A stretch of DNA of 64,000 nt from Runella defluvii (lineage in GTDB: Bacteria; Bacteroidota; Bacteroidia; Cytophagales; Spirosomataceae): NCBI RefSeq assembly GCF_014195535.1, contig NZ_JACIBY010000002.1, positions 596,130-660,129 on the forward strand, read 5' to 3'. The first letter of the stretch is position 1. Each line of letters opens with the position of its first letter. Both the position numbers and the translations under genes were made by a program. The notes under the pieces are model-generated. The model saw nothing but the letters and a program-made list of their open reading frames with translations, made no database searches and was not told the DNA's origin. This document shows positions 62,904 through 64,000 of this stretch, piece after piece.

Positions 62904-63863
62904 CTACGCCCCTTGAATAACGGGCAAAACAGCCTCAATCGCCGCGCGGTTTGCTTCTTTGTCGTCGGGCAGCATGAGGTGTGTCCCTAGTTCTTCTTCC
63001 GACTCATCCACCGCAAATCCTGGCGGAATGGTGGCCACCTCAAACAGCTGATGCGAAGGCACGCGGAAGTAAATCGAACGGAAATATTTGCGGTCGCGAA
63101 CTTCGGTCACTTGCATTCCCAACTCCTCCACCAACCGATGACGCAAAGCCAATAACGCTTCAAACGTTTCGACTTTCCAAGCCACGTGGTGAACTGTACC
63201 CAAGCCGTTTTTGCCGCGTGGTGCATCGGCCGCTGCCCGAACAATCTCAAGGCAACTCCCCGCCCCTCCTTCGTTGACTTTCAAGCGAATACGCTCGCCT
63301 TCCTGCCCGATTTCGGCCATGTTCATTTCGGAAGTCAAAAACGCGCGAAGGACGTCCCAATCGCTCGCCGCCACCCACAACGTCACGTGGTGAATGCCTC
63401 GAATCCCTACCTCAGCCGACACCTCGTCCGTGACGTAAGGAGTGCGGGTATCCGAATCGTCGGCAATGAGTTCCAACTGCAAGCCCGACGGGTCGCGAAA
63501 CCAACGCACCTCTTGCCCAAACCGCTGCGAAGCAGTAACGGCAAAGCCATTTTCGACCAACCGTTCCGACCAAAATGCCAATGCCGTACTTGGCACCGAA
63601 AAAGCGGTGGAAATAATCAAACCCGTTCCTTCTTCACCCGCCCGCACGCCTTGGCCTTTGTACGGAAAAGTGGTAAAAACGGTACCAGGCGTACCTACTT
63701 GGTCGGCGTAGTAAAAGTGATACACCGAATTATTATCAAAATTGACGGTCTTTTTGACCAACCGAAGTCCAAGGATTTTGGTATAAAAATCATAGTCTTC
63801 CTGCGCGTCGTTGACCGTCGCTGTGACGTGGTGAAGTCCTTTGAGTAATTGCTGTGTGTTCAT
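62904..63863 (-). CDS. Ring-cleaving dioxygenase, VOC family (MhqO/MhqA-like), copy 2
   Basis: 319 residues, paralogous to the product of 57883-58860: LLKGLHHVTATVNDAQEDYDF at the start, HHVAWKVE in the third module and LFEVAT near the end, giving the same His-His-Glu iron site. The two share the LGLRLVKKTVNFDN-type first module. It stands alone, about 4 kb from copy 1. The adjacent right edge (63864-64000) holds CTCCCGAAAGTT next to GAAACTTTG, another short fragment of the hairpin-repeat type, and no other gene. Confidence 0.92.
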   Translation of the reverse strand: MNTQQLLKGLHHVTATVNDAQEDYDFYTKILGLRLVKKTVNFDNNSVYHFYYADQVGTPGTVFTTFPYKGQGVRAGEEGTGLIISTAFSVPSTALAFWSERLVENGFAVTASQRFGQEVRWFRDPSGLQLELIADDSDTRTPYVTDEVSAEVGIRGIHHVTLWVAASDWDVLRAFLTSEMNMAEIGQEGERIRLKVNEGGAGSCLEIVRAAADAPRGKNGLGTVHHVAWKVETFEALLALRHRLVEELGMQVTEVRDRKYFRSIYFRVPSHQLFEVATIPPGFAVDESEEELGTHLMLPDDKEANRAAIEAVLPVIQGA

Positions 63864-64000
63864 AAGAAAATGGGGGTTAAAAAACCTCCCGAAAGTTCTG
63901 AAACTTTGTTGTGCGACATAAATTTGAGTACAAGTTATAACATTTAGTTAAGTACATTTTTCGTTCTTTGAAAATACGGTCATGCTAAGGATTCTCTCAT

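Overview
The window looks like a piece of a Bacteroidota chromosome, most likely Cytophagales (Spirosomaceae/Runella-like). The grounds are: a predicted type IX secretion C-terminal sorting domain, a GLPGLI protein paired with a carboxypeptidase-regulatory/beta-barrel receptor, a Bacteroidota-type geranylgeranylglyceryl phosphate synthase, an uppS-bamA-ompH-ompH order, promoter elements fitting TAnnTTTG, and weak or absent Shine-Dalgarno sequences. The genus is an inference. No rRNA, tRNA, transposase, prophage or CRISPR array was seen. Coding density is high and most genes are housekeeping or carbohydrate related.

Region by region. 1-3.7 kb: the end of an arabinose operon (araA end, araD) and a lipoprotein aldose 1-epimerase, interrupted by an AT-rich multi-spanning membrane gene. 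3.8-7.2 kb: GGGP synthase, a small membrane protein, tatC, an Mla-type ABC ATPase and an SRPBCC protein. 7.3-9.4 kb: a restriction-modification pair, a C5-cytosine methyltransferase overlapping a BsuBI/PstI-family endonuclease. 9.4-19.4 kb: envelope and nucleotide-sugar genes (wecB, an acyltransferase, rfbB, galE), a phosphopantetheinyl transferase, a WD40 protein, a MATE exporter and uppS. 19.4-23.5 kb: bamA and two Skp/OmpH chaperones. 23.7-28.1 kb: a GLPGLI/receptor pair and a small Arg/Asp-rich secreted protein. 28.2-38.9 kb: M28 peptidase, AIM24-like protein, Wzy-like polymerase, isocitrate dehydrogenase, a barstar-like protein, YraN, an AraC regulator and a UPF1-like helicase.

39-50 kb is a sugar-oriented region: a sugar isomerase/epimerase, a Gfo/Idh/MocA oxidoreductase, a 1251-residue ThuA/propeller/HEAT/CARDB/cupredoxin fusion lipoprotein, and a 1335-residue secreted GH5 enzyme with five FN3 domains, three copies of a second module and a sorting domain. 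50-56 kb holds an acyltransferase, a di-haem peroxidase, small stress-type proteins and an ECF42-like sigma factor with its DGPF/YciI partner. 57-64 kb resembles a quinone/electrophile detoxification locus: pirin, esterase and ring-cleaving dioxygenase in one operon, divergent from a MarR-GNAT fusion with a perfect 20-bp palindrome between them, and a second dioxygenase further on. Myo-inositol oxygenase and a lyase-like protein lie between.

Intergenic space is unusually rich in hairpin elements. There are two tandem arrays (41.1-41.4 kb and 53.5-53.8 kb), a pair of nearly identical hairpins around one AT-rich gene (45.2 and 46.0 kb), a direct repeat at 54.4 kb and a dispersed 14-mer at 30.4 and 56.3 kb. 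The most unusual items are the copper/ThuA fusion, the mismatched restriction-modification pair, the MarR-GNAT quinone locus and the hairpin arrays.
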